A stretch of 5,772 nucleotides of DNA, taken from contig JAMWBP010000052.1 of NCBI GenBank assembly GCA_023819365.1, forward strand, positions 1-5,772. Reading direction: 5' to 3'. How positions within the stretch are numbered: position 1 is the stretch's first letter; the number at the start of each line of letters is the position of its first letter. Below, piece after piece: positions 1 to 5,359 of this stretch. Under the pieces are notes generated by a model that searched no databases, had not been told where the DNA came from, and was given only the letters and a program-made list of their open reading frames with translations. The translations under genes and the position numbers were made by a program. Source of the stretch: Candidatus Omnitrophota bacterium (lineage in GTDB: Bacteria > Ratteibacteria > UBA8468 > B48-G9 > JAFGKM01).

Positions 1-1
1 T

Positions 2-289
2 CCTCCTGAAGAATTGCGAAAGATAGAGGATGAATTAAGGAAAAAGATAATAATAGAAAAACTTAAAGAGATGGTCGTTGCTGAAGGTAATATATCTATT
101 TCTGATGAAGAGGTAGAAAAGTATATAAGAGAAAACCAGATAAAAGATGGAGATAGAGAGGCAATAAAGAAAAGATTATTATGGCGTAAAAGGGAAGAGT
201 ATTTCAACCAGTGGTATGTAAACAAAAGAAAAAATTCAAAGGTATTAGTATATCTTTCTTTTAAGCAGCCGGCTGTTTCAGGGGAATAA
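2..289 (+). CDS. C-terminal fragment of a probable SurA/parvulin-type periplasmic chaperone (5' end outside window)
   Basis: The reading frame is already open at base 2, so the true start lies upstream; the TTG at base 14 is internal and has no ribosome binding site. About 95 residues are visible and are strongly charged and helical. An ISISDEEVEKYIRENQ segment is followed by a long Lys/Arg-rich helix and a short hydrophobic strand (KVLVYL) near the end. A 'sDEEV..Y...N' helix, a charged helix with a Trp, then a terminal beta strand is the arrangement at the end of SurA_N/PpiC-like secretion chaperones, which bind unfolded exported proteins. That assignment is by general resemblance only. No parvulin isomerase domain is visible in this part. 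A trigger-factor C-terminal domain is an alternative, but the terminal strand fits SurA-like proteins better. No clear terminator follows the TAA at 287-289. Confidence 0.5.
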   Translation, partial: PPEELRKIEDELRKKIIIEKLKEMVVAEGNISISDEEVEKYIRENQIKDGDREAIKKRLLWRKREEYFNQWYVNKRKNSKVLVYLSFKQPAVSGE

Positions 290-315
290 AATAGATTTAT
301 AAATATTTTAAATAA

Positions 316-420
316 TGTAGCGGTGTGATTCATCACATAAATGTAGCGGTCGGATTTATCCGACAAATTATCGTGGGATACAGGACACCGCTACAGATCT
401 GGCGGACAGGTTTATCCGGC
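316..420. repeat. Cluster of TGTAGCGGT-family hairpin repeats
   Basis: This intergenic stretch between the chaperone fragment and the DUF1015 gene holds several related small palindromes. TGTAGCGGTGT (316-326) returns inverted as ACACCGCTACA (385-395), an 11-bp perfect inverted repeat. TGTAGCGGT occurs again directly at 342-350. The first two copies lead into small hairpins with different arms: TGTGA/TCACA around loop TTCA, and GTCGGA/TCCGAC around loop TTTA. A looser copy, GGCGGACAGGTTTATCCGGC, spans 401-420. A related, degenerate copy is at 2291-2312. The pattern suggests a dispersed non-coding repeat family. I cannot name it or tell whether it acts as a terminator, processing site or mobile remnant. 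Confidence 0.7.
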
Positions 421-484
421 GAATATATTTTGTCATACAGGGCATCATGTTTGGCAAAAATAAAATTATAAAAAGGAAAAAGAT

Positions 485-1699
485 ATGATAAAGATAGAAC
501 CTTTTTGTGGTTATAGATACAATCCCGATAAAATAAAAGAGATAAGTGAAGTAATTGCTCCTCCGTGGGATGTTATTGATAGTCAAATGGAAAAACATCT
601 TATGGGGATTTCTCCTTTCAATATCATAAACCTTATCTCAAAAAATTGTAATCCCGATGATGTAAGAAAAAGGGTTGATGAATGGATAGAAAAGGAGATT
701 CTGGTGAAGGATATAGAAGAAGGTTTTTATTTTATGAAGCATCGTTTTATATGGAGGAAAAAGGAATTTACAAGGAAGGGTTTTTTTACTTTGCTTCAAC
801 TGGAAGATTTCAAAACAGGCAATGTAATTCCTCATGAGATGATATTTGAAAAGTACTATACAAACCGCTATAAACTCATACATAAATGCAGGGCAAATTT
901 TTCACCGGTGCTTATGCTGTATCAGGATACTTCTTTTGCTGTTGAAGATATTATAGAAAAATCTCCTGTTATTACAACTGGATACACAATAGATAAAGAA
1001 AATTTTGAGTTCGGCAGGATTTTTAACGGCGCTGATGTAAAATATATAAAAAAAATAGTTTCAAATGGGAATCTTATTATTGCAGATGGACACCACAGGT
1101 ACAGTGCTGCACTTCAATACTATAAAGACAATCCTTCACCTGAAAACCGTTTTGTTCTTGTATTTCTTATTAATATAAACTCACCGGAAGTTCTGATATT
1201 ACCCACCCACAGATATATCCCTTATGATATCTCATTTATTAACTGCATTGATATATTCAAAAGATATTTCAATATTACAGAAGTCCCCGACTTAAAAACA
1301 ATGCATCAGATACAGGATAGTGAAAAAAACAATACTTTTGGTATTTACGAAAATAACAGATTTTTTACCATTGTTCTGAAGGACATAAACGACATAAAGA
1401 AACATCTCTCTGATAGATTTTCTGATAGATGGATAGCACTTGATACAGTATTACTCCATGAGTTCATAATGCCATATATTTTTGATACACAACCACAGGA
1501 GGTTATATACCATCAGTCCCCTGAGTATTTGCTGGAAGAGTATAAAAAGAAAAATAGTGGAGTAATATTCTTCCTTAAGGCAGTCAATAAACAACACTTC
1601 CTTGATATATGTCTTAATGGAAAACTGATGCCTCAGAAGACAACATATTTCTATCCAAAGGTCCCATCAGGTCTGGTTATCTATAAATTTGGCAGATGA
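485..1699 (+). CDS. DUF1015 family protein
   Basis: The product is 404 residues, full length for the DUF1015 (COG4198) family. The N-terminus IEPFCGYRYNP (4-14) and APPWDVI (25-31) is the family's opening signature. VIPHEMIFEKYYTNRYKLI (114-132) and ANFSPVLMLY (137-146) form the central signature, and the hallmark DGHHRYSAAL is at 201-210. The DGHHR motif resembles that of ParB/sulfiredoxin-fold proteins, including the free-serine kinase SerK, so a nucleotide- or phosphate-handling role near serine metabolism is plausible. It is inferred, and no serine-pathway gene is in this window to support it. No signal peptide or membrane segment is visible, so it should be cytoplasmic. The ATG at 485 has AAAAGG at 471-476 as a modest binding site. 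I found no convincing promoter directly upstream. The gene ends 9 bp before the convergent RRM gene, with no hairpin between. Confidence 0.9.
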   Translation: MIKIEPFCGYRYNPDKIKEISEVIAPPWDVIDSQMEKHLMGISPFNIINLISKNCNPDDVRKRVDEWIEKEILVKDIEEGFYFMKHRFIWRKKEFTRKGFFTLLQLEDFKTGNVIPHEMIFEKYYTNRYKLIHKCRANFSPVLMLYQDTSFAVEDIIEKSPVITTGYTIDKENFEFGRIFNGADVKYIKKIVSNGNLIIADGHHRYSAALQYYKDNPSPENRFVLVFLININSPEVLILPTHRYIPYDISFINCIDIFKRYFNITEVPDLKTMHQIQDSEKNNTFGIYENNRFFTIVLKDINDIKKHLSDRFSDRWIALDTVLLHEFIMPYIFDTQPQEVIYHQSPEYLLEEYKKKNSGVIFFLKAVNKQHFLDICLNGKLMPQKTTYFYPKVPSGLVIYKFGR

Positions 1700-1708
1700 G
1701 TTGAAGGA

Positions 1709-2056
1709 TTAATATCTGGAGCGTCTATCCCTATTGAATCCACCTTTTCTACCACCAAATCCGCCTCTGTCTCTGAACCCGGAATGCCCTTTTCTTTCAC
1801 GGGGTGGGTTGGCTTTGTTCACAGTAAGTTTTCTTCCGTTGAGTTCCTGCCCGTTCAGTGCTTCAACCGCCTGTTGCAAGATAGATTCTGATTGCACCTC
1901 TACAAAACCAAAGCCCTTTGGTCTACCTGTATACTTATCCGTGATAAGTACAACATTTGTTGTCTCTATTCCTCTTTCAGAGAAGAAGTTTTTAAGTTCA
2001 TCTTCTGTTGTTTCGTAATTCAGATTTCCCACATACAACTTATGTTTCTGTTCCAT
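1709..2056 (-). CDS. Single-RRM RNA-binding protein with Arg/Gly-rich tail
   Basis: This 115-residue protein binds single-stranded RNA. One RNA recognition motif fills about residues 5-86, with RNP2 LYVGNL (8-13) and RNP1 KGFGFVEV (47-54). The aromatic residues that stack on RNA bases (Y9, F49, F51) are all present. The tail from about residue 88 is rich in Gly, Arg and Phe (RGGFGGRKGGF) and probably adds non-specific RNA affinity. Size and layout match the bacterial Rbp proteins known from cyanobacteria and many other phyla, some of which are cold-induced RNA chaperones. The ATG complement at 2054-2056 is preceded by GAGAGG at 2067-2072, a 10-nt spacing. The gene is transcribed alone, convergent with DUF1015, from the promoter at 2243-2270 and through a long structured leader, which suggests post-transcriptional control. 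The domain call is very secure; the cellular target is unknown. Confidence 0.95.
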   Translation of the reverse strand: MEQKHKLYVGNLNYETTEDELKNFFSERGIETTNVVLITDKYTGRPKGFGFVEVQSESILQQAVEALNGQELNGRKLTVNKANPPRERKGHSGFRDRGGFGGRKGGFNRDRRSRY

Positions 2057-2236
2057 TTCTCAATATCCTCTCTTTTGGCTTTCCTTTACGGAAAGCATCT
2101 TTTTTGTATTTTCTCCTTCACTGGTAATTCTACCACGATACTTCTACTGCATTGTTCTATAATACCTCCTTTCCTGCTATGGCAGGGATTTTCAGACAAA
2201 GGCGGGGTATCAGAATTGATATCTCGCTGTCAGAAC
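2057..2236 (-). promoter_or_regulatory. Long structured 5' leader of the RRM gene
   Basis: If transcription starts at the promoter at 2243-2270, the mRNA has about 180 untranslated bases. Two hairpins are clear. GCTTTCC/GGAAAGC (7 bp, 5-nt loop, 2078-2096) sits just before the gene's ribosome binding site. CCTGC/GCAGG (5 bp, 4-nt loop, 2173-2186) sits just before a near-perfect Shine-Dalgarno sequence AAAGGAGGT (2164-2172) that is over 100 nt from the gene start. Upstream, ATACC and CCTTT (2210-2198) could pair with that sequence and hide it. The nearest ATG after it (2152) opens only a two-codon frame, ATG CAG TAG. The layout resembles leaders of cold-regulated or self-regulated RNA-binding protein genes, but that function is inferred. 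Confidence 0.5.
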
Positions 2237-2242
2237 AATAAT

Positions 2243-2270
2243 ATTATACCATAAAAAAATCAAATGTCCA
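2243..2270 (-). promoter_or_regulatory. Sigma-70-type promoter of the RRM gene (extended -10)
   Basis: Read on the minus strand, TGGACA (2270-2265) is followed after 16 nt by TATAAT (2248-2243). The -10 box is preceded by TG plus one base, giving the extended -10 form TGGTATAAT. The -10 is a perfect match and the -35 matches five of six bases. The predicted start is near 2236. Confidence 0.7.
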
Positions 2271-2290
2271 GAAAAATTTTTCTATAAAAT

Positions 2291-2312
2291 TTTAGCGGTC
2301 ACATTTATGACA
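2291..2312. repeat. Degenerate TAGCGGTC hairpin repeat
   Basis: TTTAGCGGTCACATTTATGACA repeats the plan of the unit at 342-364: a TAGCGGTC lead, a TTTAT core and complementary flanks. Here only four pairs (GTCA/TGAC) remain. It lies just upstream of the RRM promoter, so it is probably a decayed copy of the repeat family seen at 316-420. Confidence 0.5.
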
Positions 2313-2318
2313 TATATA

Positions 2319-2413
2319 TCTCTCCTTCTTCCTTTCACCTTTCCCCTCGTCCCTTTGTCCCCCCTTTCCTTTCTCCTCGCCCCTTTATCTCCCTCTTCTT
2401 TATCCCTCTCCCC
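2319..2413 (+). other. Near-pure pyrimidine tract of 95 nt
   Basis: Only six of 95 bases are purines (2337, 2349, 2357, 2379, 2387, 2402). The tract is built of loosely repeating CCTTTCC / CTCCTC / CCCTTT pieces and shows no coding frame. It merges with the C-rich arm of the following inverted repeat, so pyrimidine-rich DNA passes abruptly to G-rich DNA around 2414. Such asymmetry can favour triplex or slipped structures. It may simply be a decayed expansion of the neighbouring repeat's C-rich strand. Confidence 0.7.
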
Positions 2414-2545
2414 GGAGGGGAGAGGGTTAGGGTGAGGGGCTTTTCCTCTCCTTTTGGGGAGAGAATTAGGGTGAGGGGCAGGGAGAGGGTATGGGTGAGG
2501 GGGCTTTCTCCCTCTCCCCTTTGTGGAGAGGGTATGGGTGAGGGG
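2404..2545. repeat. Four-copy GGGTGAGGGG palindromic repeat block with G-quadruplex motifs
   Basis: GGGTGAGGGG occurs exactly at 2430-2439, 2469-2478, 2493-2502 and 2536-2545. Three copies are preceded by a hairpin whose left arm is C-rich. The first is a perfect 10-bp stem (CCCTCTCCCC 2404-2413 with GGGGAGAGGG 2417-2426). The second is 6 bp (2446-2451 with 2458-2463), and the last is 8 bp (2510-2517 with 2525-2532). CCCTCTCC/GGGTGAGGGG-like repeats are found between genes in many bacterial genomes and resemble REP-type palindromes; that comparison is from memory. G-runs at 2417-2439 fit the four-stranded quadruplex pattern with 3-nt loops. No open frame crosses the block convincingly. Confidence 0.85.
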
Positions 2546-2576
2546 AAATTGTAGTTTATTATTTATGAAATACCAC

Positions 2577-2603
2577 TTTGATTTATTGCATAAATAGTAT
2601 AAA
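2577..2603 (+). promoter_or_regulatory. Possible promoter for mscL
   Basis: TATAAA at 2598-2603 is a good -10 box in an AT-rich stretch just upstream of mscL. The -35 is poor: TTTGAT at 2577-2582 with 15-nt spacing is the best I can find. Its location 30 bp after the G-rich repeat block and 60 bp before the gene is reasonable. Confidence 0.4.
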
Positions 2604-2611
2604 ATTAAAAT

Positions 2612-2638
2612 ACCAGGAGATTTGAATTACTCTCCGGT
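2612..2638 (+). promoter_or_regulatory. Bulged hairpin in the mscL leader
   Basis: ACC-A-GGAGA (2612-2620) can pair with TCTCC-GGT (2631-2638) around a 10-nt loop, giving eight pairs with one bulged A. The left arm contains AGGAGA, a possible ribosome binding sequence too far from any start to be used. The hairpin ends 13 nt before the real binding site GGAGG (2654-2658). Confidence 0.4.
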
Positions 2639-2662
2639 GATATGTCAGAATGGGAGGTATCT

Positions 2663-3088
2663 ATGAAAGGAGTTATTAAAGAATTTAAGGAGTTTGCTAT
2701 AAAAGGGAATGTGATAGATATGGCTGTAGGTATTATTATAGGTGCTGCTTTTGGTAAAGTGGTATCATCCCTTGTCTCTGATGTTATTATGCCTCCAATT
2801 GGTGCTATTCTTGCAGGTGTAGATTTTACCAATCTTGCTATTACATTAAGACAACCAATAGGCGATAAACCAGCGGTTCTCTTACACTACGGTAAGTTTA
2901 TACAGGCAATGGTTGATTTCTTTATAGTCGCCTTTGCTATCTTTCTTCTGGTAAAAGGGGTAAACAAACTCAGGAGGGCACAGGAAAAGCCATCTTCTCC
3001 ACCACCCCATCCTCCGCCTTCAAAAGAAGAGACACTACTTGCAGAAATTAGAGATATATTGAAGGGCCAAAAACAGACACAGACATAA
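2663..3088 (+). CDS. mscL: Large-conductance mechanosensitive channel MscL
   Basis: MscL is a homopentameric inner-membrane channel that opens under high membrane tension and releases solutes during sudden osmotic downshift. From the ATG at 2663 the product is 141 residues, close to the family's usual 130-150. [18 protein letters not shown] (6-23) is the N-terminal helix and start of TM1, continued by [23 protein letters not shown] (42-47), the periplasmic loop and HYGKFI (75-80) follow, then TM2 (about 82-98, [16 protein letters not shown]). The tail has a Pro-rich linker ([10 protein letters not shown], 111-120) and the conserved cytoplasmic bundle helix [13 protein letters not shown] prefer 2663 over the in-frame ATG at 2642 because GGAGG lies 5 nt before it and the N-terminus then aligns with known MscL; 2642 has no proper binding site. 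It is the first gene of a likely plus-strand operon. Confidence 0.97.
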   Translation: MKGVIKEFKEFAIKGNVIDMAVGIIIGAAFGKVVSSLVSDVIMPPIGAILAGVDFTNLAITLRQPIGDKPAVLLHYGKFIQAMVDFFIVAFAIFLLVKGVNKLRRAQEKPSSPPPHPPPSKEETLLAEIRDILKGQKQTQT

Positions 3089-3102
3089 CATAGGAGGGAA
3101 TA

Positions 3103-4209
3103 GTGTATTTGCAAAGACCATTTGAACCTGATTGTGAAGGATTGAGGAAAAACATTATGAGGAAGGGAACACCTGAGAGGGTGTATAATATAGAGTTGTT
3201 TCTTGATATAGAGGTTCAAAAGGCGGCATCGGAGTATTTTGACCTTAAATATAAAGAGTTCTTTGAAAACCCCTATGCACCACCATTAAATGATACACTT
3301 GATTTAAGAATGAAAGCGAGATTAGAACTGCATAAGTTTCTTGGTTATGAAATTATCAGGGCATATCCCTTTAACTTTGATTGGCCCACCAAACACAAAG
3401 AAGGTATAGATACCACCCCTGATGAAAAAAACAGAGGGAAGCGTTCCTGGCAGGATGAAGGGATAGGTTCAATCTCTTCCTGGGATGACTTTGAAAGATA
3501 CCCCTGGCCAGACCCTTCAAAGATTGACCTGAGTGAATTTGACTGGTGTGAAAAAAATCTTCCTGATAATATGGCTTTTTATGCACTTACTGCACATATC
3601 CTTGAGTATGTTACCTTTTTGATGGGGTATACAGGGCTATGTTATGCACTTTATGACAAGCCGGATCTGGTGGATGCTATGTTTAAAAGGGTAGGAGAGA
3701 TACAGGTTGAATATACAAAACAGATGGTTGACTACAGCAAACTTATGATTGTCTGGGGAAGTGATGATATGGGGTTTAAGAGTGGATGCCTTATAAGTCC
3801 GCAGGTTTTGATAGAAAAGGCGTTGCCCTGGCATAAAAGATGTGCGGAGATAGCACACCAGCATAACAAACTTTATCTTTTGCATTCTTGCGGTAAAGTT
3901 GATGATATTATGGAGGCACTTATAAATGATGTAAAGATTGATGCCAAACACTCCTGGGAAGATACAATACTTCCTGTGACAGAAGCAAAGAAACGATGGG
4001 GAGACAGAATTGGAATACTTGGCGGGATAGATGTAAACTTTCTTATTAATGCGGAAGAAGAACAGATAAGAAAACGCGTGAGAGAAACACTGGATATATG
4101 TATCCCCGGTGGGGGGTATTGTCTCGGTACAGGTAATTCAGTAGCAAATTACATCCCTTTGAAAAACTATCTTGCAATGCTGGATGAAGGTAGAAACTAT
4201 TCCTGTTGA
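3103..4209 (+). CDS. URO-D family protein, MtaA-like putative zinc-dependent methyltransferase
   Basis: The product has 368 residues and the TIM-barrel pattern of the uroporphyrinogen decarboxylase superfamily. It lacks the N-terminal RQAGR substrate motif of true HemE. It does carry the zinc pattern of the methyltransferase branch (MtaA/MtbA/CmuA): His-x-Cys in LHSCGKVDDI (H261, C263) and a distant Cys in GGGYCLGTGNSV (C340). Other recognisable pieces are the WGSDDMG loop before the H-x-C site and ILGGIDVNFL after it. Such enzymes move methyl groups between a corrinoid protein and a thiol; the substrate here is unknown, and no corrinoid protein or activator gene is in the window. The start is GTG at 3103, with AGGAGG at 3092-3097, 14 nt after the mscL stop, so co-transcription with mscL is likely. 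The protein is cytoplasmic, with no signal peptide. Confidence 0.88.
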   Translation: MYLQRPFEPDCEGLRKNIMRKGTPERVYNIELFLDIEVQKAASEYFDLKYKEFFENPYAPPLNDTLDLRMKARLELHKFLGYEIIRAYPFNFDWPTKHKEGIDTTPDEKNRGKRSWQDEGIGSISSWDDFERYPWPDPSKIDLSEFDWCEKNLPDNMAFYALTAHILEYVTFLMGYTGLCYALYDKPDLVDAMFKRVGEIQVEYTKQMVDYSKLMIVWGSDDMGFKSGCLISPQVLIEKALPWHKRCAEIAHQHNKLYLLHSCGKVDDIMEALINDVKIDAKHSWEDTILPVTEAKKRWGDRIGILGGIDVNFLINAEEEQIRKRVRETLDICIPGGGYCLGTGNSVANYIPLKNYLAMLDEGRNYSC

Positions 4210-4215
4210 TATTAC

Positions 4216-4253
4216 CGCCCCCGCAGTAGTAAAGTACTACTACTCCGGGGACG
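4216..4253 (+). other. Strong intergenic hairpin between the URO-D gene and yjbQ
   Basis: Arms 4216-4231 and 4238-4253 match at 14 of 16 positions around a 6-nt AAGTAC loop, with GC-rich outer and AGTAGTA/TACTACT inner parts. It starts six bases after the URO-D stop. No run of T follows (ACGATATAAATT), so it is not a classical intrinsic terminator. A partial terminator, an mRNA processing or stabilising element, or a repeat copy are all possible. Confidence 0.65.
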
Positions 4254-4275
4254 ATATAAATTAAAGGGTGGACTT

Positions 4276-4668
4276 ATGGAAAAGATAATAGTTAAAACTA
4301 CAAGACGGCAGGAATTTATTGAGATAACACATCTGGTTGAAGATACTGTAAGGAAATCAGGAGTAAAAAGTGGTGTCTGCTGTATATATGTTCCACATAC
4401 TACCTGCGGACTTACGATAAATGAAAACGCAGACCCATCTGTAAAGGCAGATATACTTTCACAACTTGAAAAACTTGTCCCTGAAGGTGGAAGATACAGC
4501 CACTCAGAAGGGAATTCTGATGCACATATAAAGTCAAGTATTTTAGGACATTCTCTTTCTGTAATTATTGAAGATGGCACATTACAGCTTGGCACCTGGC
4601 AGGGTATATTTTTATGTGAATTTGATGGCCCACGCACCCGTTATGTCTGGGTTAAAATTCTCTCTTAA
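4276..4668 (+). CDS. yjbQ: YjbQ / UPF0047 family protein
   Basis: This is a complete 130-residue member of the UPF0047 (COG0432) family of small beta-rich proteins, which are thought to form trimers. All signature blocks are present: PHTTCGLTINENADPSVKAD (40-59), HSEGNSDAHIKSS (76-88), LGTWQGIFLCEFDGPR (105-120). The His residues H41, H76 and H84 with nearby acidic residues form the presumed metal-binding active site. The family is annotated as secondary thiamine-phosphate synthase because of weak activity of the E. coli protein; its true role is unsettled. The ATG at 4276 has AAGGG at 4264-4268. Its distance from the URO-D gene (66 nt, with a hairpin) makes read-through possible, and it is followed 29 nt later by the macro-domain gene, so those two are very probably co-transcribed. 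Confidence 0.95.
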   Translation: MEKIIVKTTRRQEFIEITHLVEDTVRKSGVKSGVCCIYVPHTTCGLTINENADPSVKADILSQLEKLVPEGGRYSHSEGNSDAHIKSSILGHSLSVIIEDGTLQLGTWQGIFLCEFDGPRTRYVWVKILS

Positions 4669-4697
4669 ATATATGCTTCCGTATAGGAGGTTAAAAG

Positions 4698-5228
4698 ATG
4701 GAGATAAAAAAAGGAGAAGTTATAATAGAGTGCAGGGTAGGGGATATTACTGCACAGGATGGTTTTGATGCAGTGGTTAATGCTGCCAATGCCTATCTTG
4801 CACCAGGTGGCGGTGTTGCAGGAGCAATACATAGAAAAGCAGGCCCAGAGTTATATGAAGAGTGTAAAAAACTTGCACCTATAAAGACAGGAGAAGCAGT
4901 TATCACAAAAGGTTATAACCTCCCCAATCCTTATGTTATCCATACACTTGGGCCTGTTTATTACAGAGATGAAGACCCTGATAAAAAACTAGCACTCTGT
5001 TATAAAAATTGCCTTAAGGTTGCAGAAAAACATAAACTCTCTTCTATTGCCTTCTGTGCTATCTCTACAGGTGCTTTTGGTTATCCTTTGAAAGAAGCAG
5101 CAGAGATAGCCATAAGGACAGTGCTTGATGAAATTCCAAATCTTAAATCAATAAAGAAAATCCGTTTTGTTCTTTATAATCAAGAAGTTCTGTCAGTTTT
5201 TGAAAAAGCCCTAAAATTCCTTACATAA
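4698..5228 (+). CDS. Macro-domain protein (ADP-ribose binding, possible de-ADP-ribosylase or O-acetyl-ADP-ribose deacetylase)
   Basis: This is a stand-alone macro domain of 176 residues, the usual size for bacterial single-domain members. It binds ADP-ribose and may remove it from targets. GDIT (15-18) supplies the adenine-binding Asp16. DAVVNAAN (24-31) carries the two Asn residues of the ribose pocket, and GGGVAGAIHRKAG (37-49) and STGAFGYP (123-130) are the phosphate-binding loops. The downstream loop and the IH pair are MacroD/YmdB-like. The position after GGGV, an Asp that is catalytic in MacroD-type hydrolases (GGGGVDG), is Ala41 here, as in the archaeal protein AF1521. Activity may therefore be reduced or use another mechanism. 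The ATG at 4698 has AGGAGGT at 4685-4691, and the gene lies 29 nt behind yjbQ. The domain is certain; catalysis is not. Confidence 0.93.
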   Translation: MEIKKGEVIIECRVGDITAQDGFDAVVNAANAYLAPGGGVAGAIHRKAGPELYEECKKLAPIKTGEAVITKGYNLPNPYVIHTLGPVYYRDEDPDKKLALCYKNCLKVAEKHKLSSIAFCAISTGAFGYPLKEAAEIAIRTVLDEIPNLKSIKKIRFVLYNQEVLSVFEKALKFLT

Positions 5229-5232
5229 CTAA

Positions 5233-5261
5233 TTTACATCTCCTCTGAAAACATATAAAAT
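5233..5261 (+). promoter_or_regulatory. Promoter of the tRNA-Leu gene
   Basis: TTTACA (5233-5238) and TAAAAT (5256-5261) each match the sigma-70 consensus at five of six positions and are 17 nt apart. The start would be near 5268, seven bases before the tRNA. Confidence 0.55.
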
Positions 5262-5274
5262 ATTAGATTTAGAA

Positions 5275-5356
5275 GCGAGGGTGGCGGAACTGGCAGACGC
5301 GCTGGACTTAGGATCCAGTGGGAATTCCCATGGGGGTTCAACTCCCCCCCCTCGCA
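5275..5356 (+). tRNA. tRNA-Leu, anticodon UAG
   Basis: A full class II cloverleaf folds by eye. The acceptor stem GCGAGGG (5275-5281) pairs with CCCTCGC (5349-5355) and the discriminator is A5356. The D arm has GCG/CGC and the conserved GG. Anticodon stem CTGGA/TCCAG encloses loop CTTAGGA, with anticodon TAG at 5309-5311, reading CUA and, by wobble, other CUN codons. The long variable arm TGGG-AATT-CCCA is typical of leucine tRNAs. The T arm GGGGG/CCCCC encloses TTCAACT. The 3' CCA is not encoded and must be added by a nucleotidyltransferase. The MITE-like element begins four bases later. Confidence 0.97.
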
Positions 5357-5359
5357 TAA

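Noticed and set aside
280..315. AT-rich stretch after the chaperone fragment as an intrinsic terminator
   Set aside because: Only weak AT pairings exist, with no GC stem followed by T residues.
316..420. CRISPR array made from the TGTAGCGGT repeats
   Set aside because: Copies are too short, appear in both orientations, are irregularly spaced and have self-complementary rather than unique spacers; no cas gene is nearby.
430..472. Promoter for DUF1015 from TTGTCA (430) or TTGGCA (451) with TATAAA (467)
   Set aside because: Spacings of about 31 and 10 nt are incompatible with a sigma-70 promoter.
1734..2254. Plus-strand open frames across the RRM gene and its leader
   Set aside because: They lie opposite the clearly conserved RRM coding sequence, lack binding sites, and their translations are low-complexity Ser/Pro/Phe shadows.
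2404..2545. CRISPR or tandem satellite interpretation of the GGGTGAGGGG block
   Set aside because: Spacing varies (39, 24 and 43 bases) and the intervening DNA is related palindromic sequence, as in REP-like repeats.
4212..4637. Minus-strand frame of about 140 codons opposite yjbQ
   Set aside because: yjbQ on the plus strand has every family signature; the antisense frame has no recognisable motif and runs into the intergenic hairpin.
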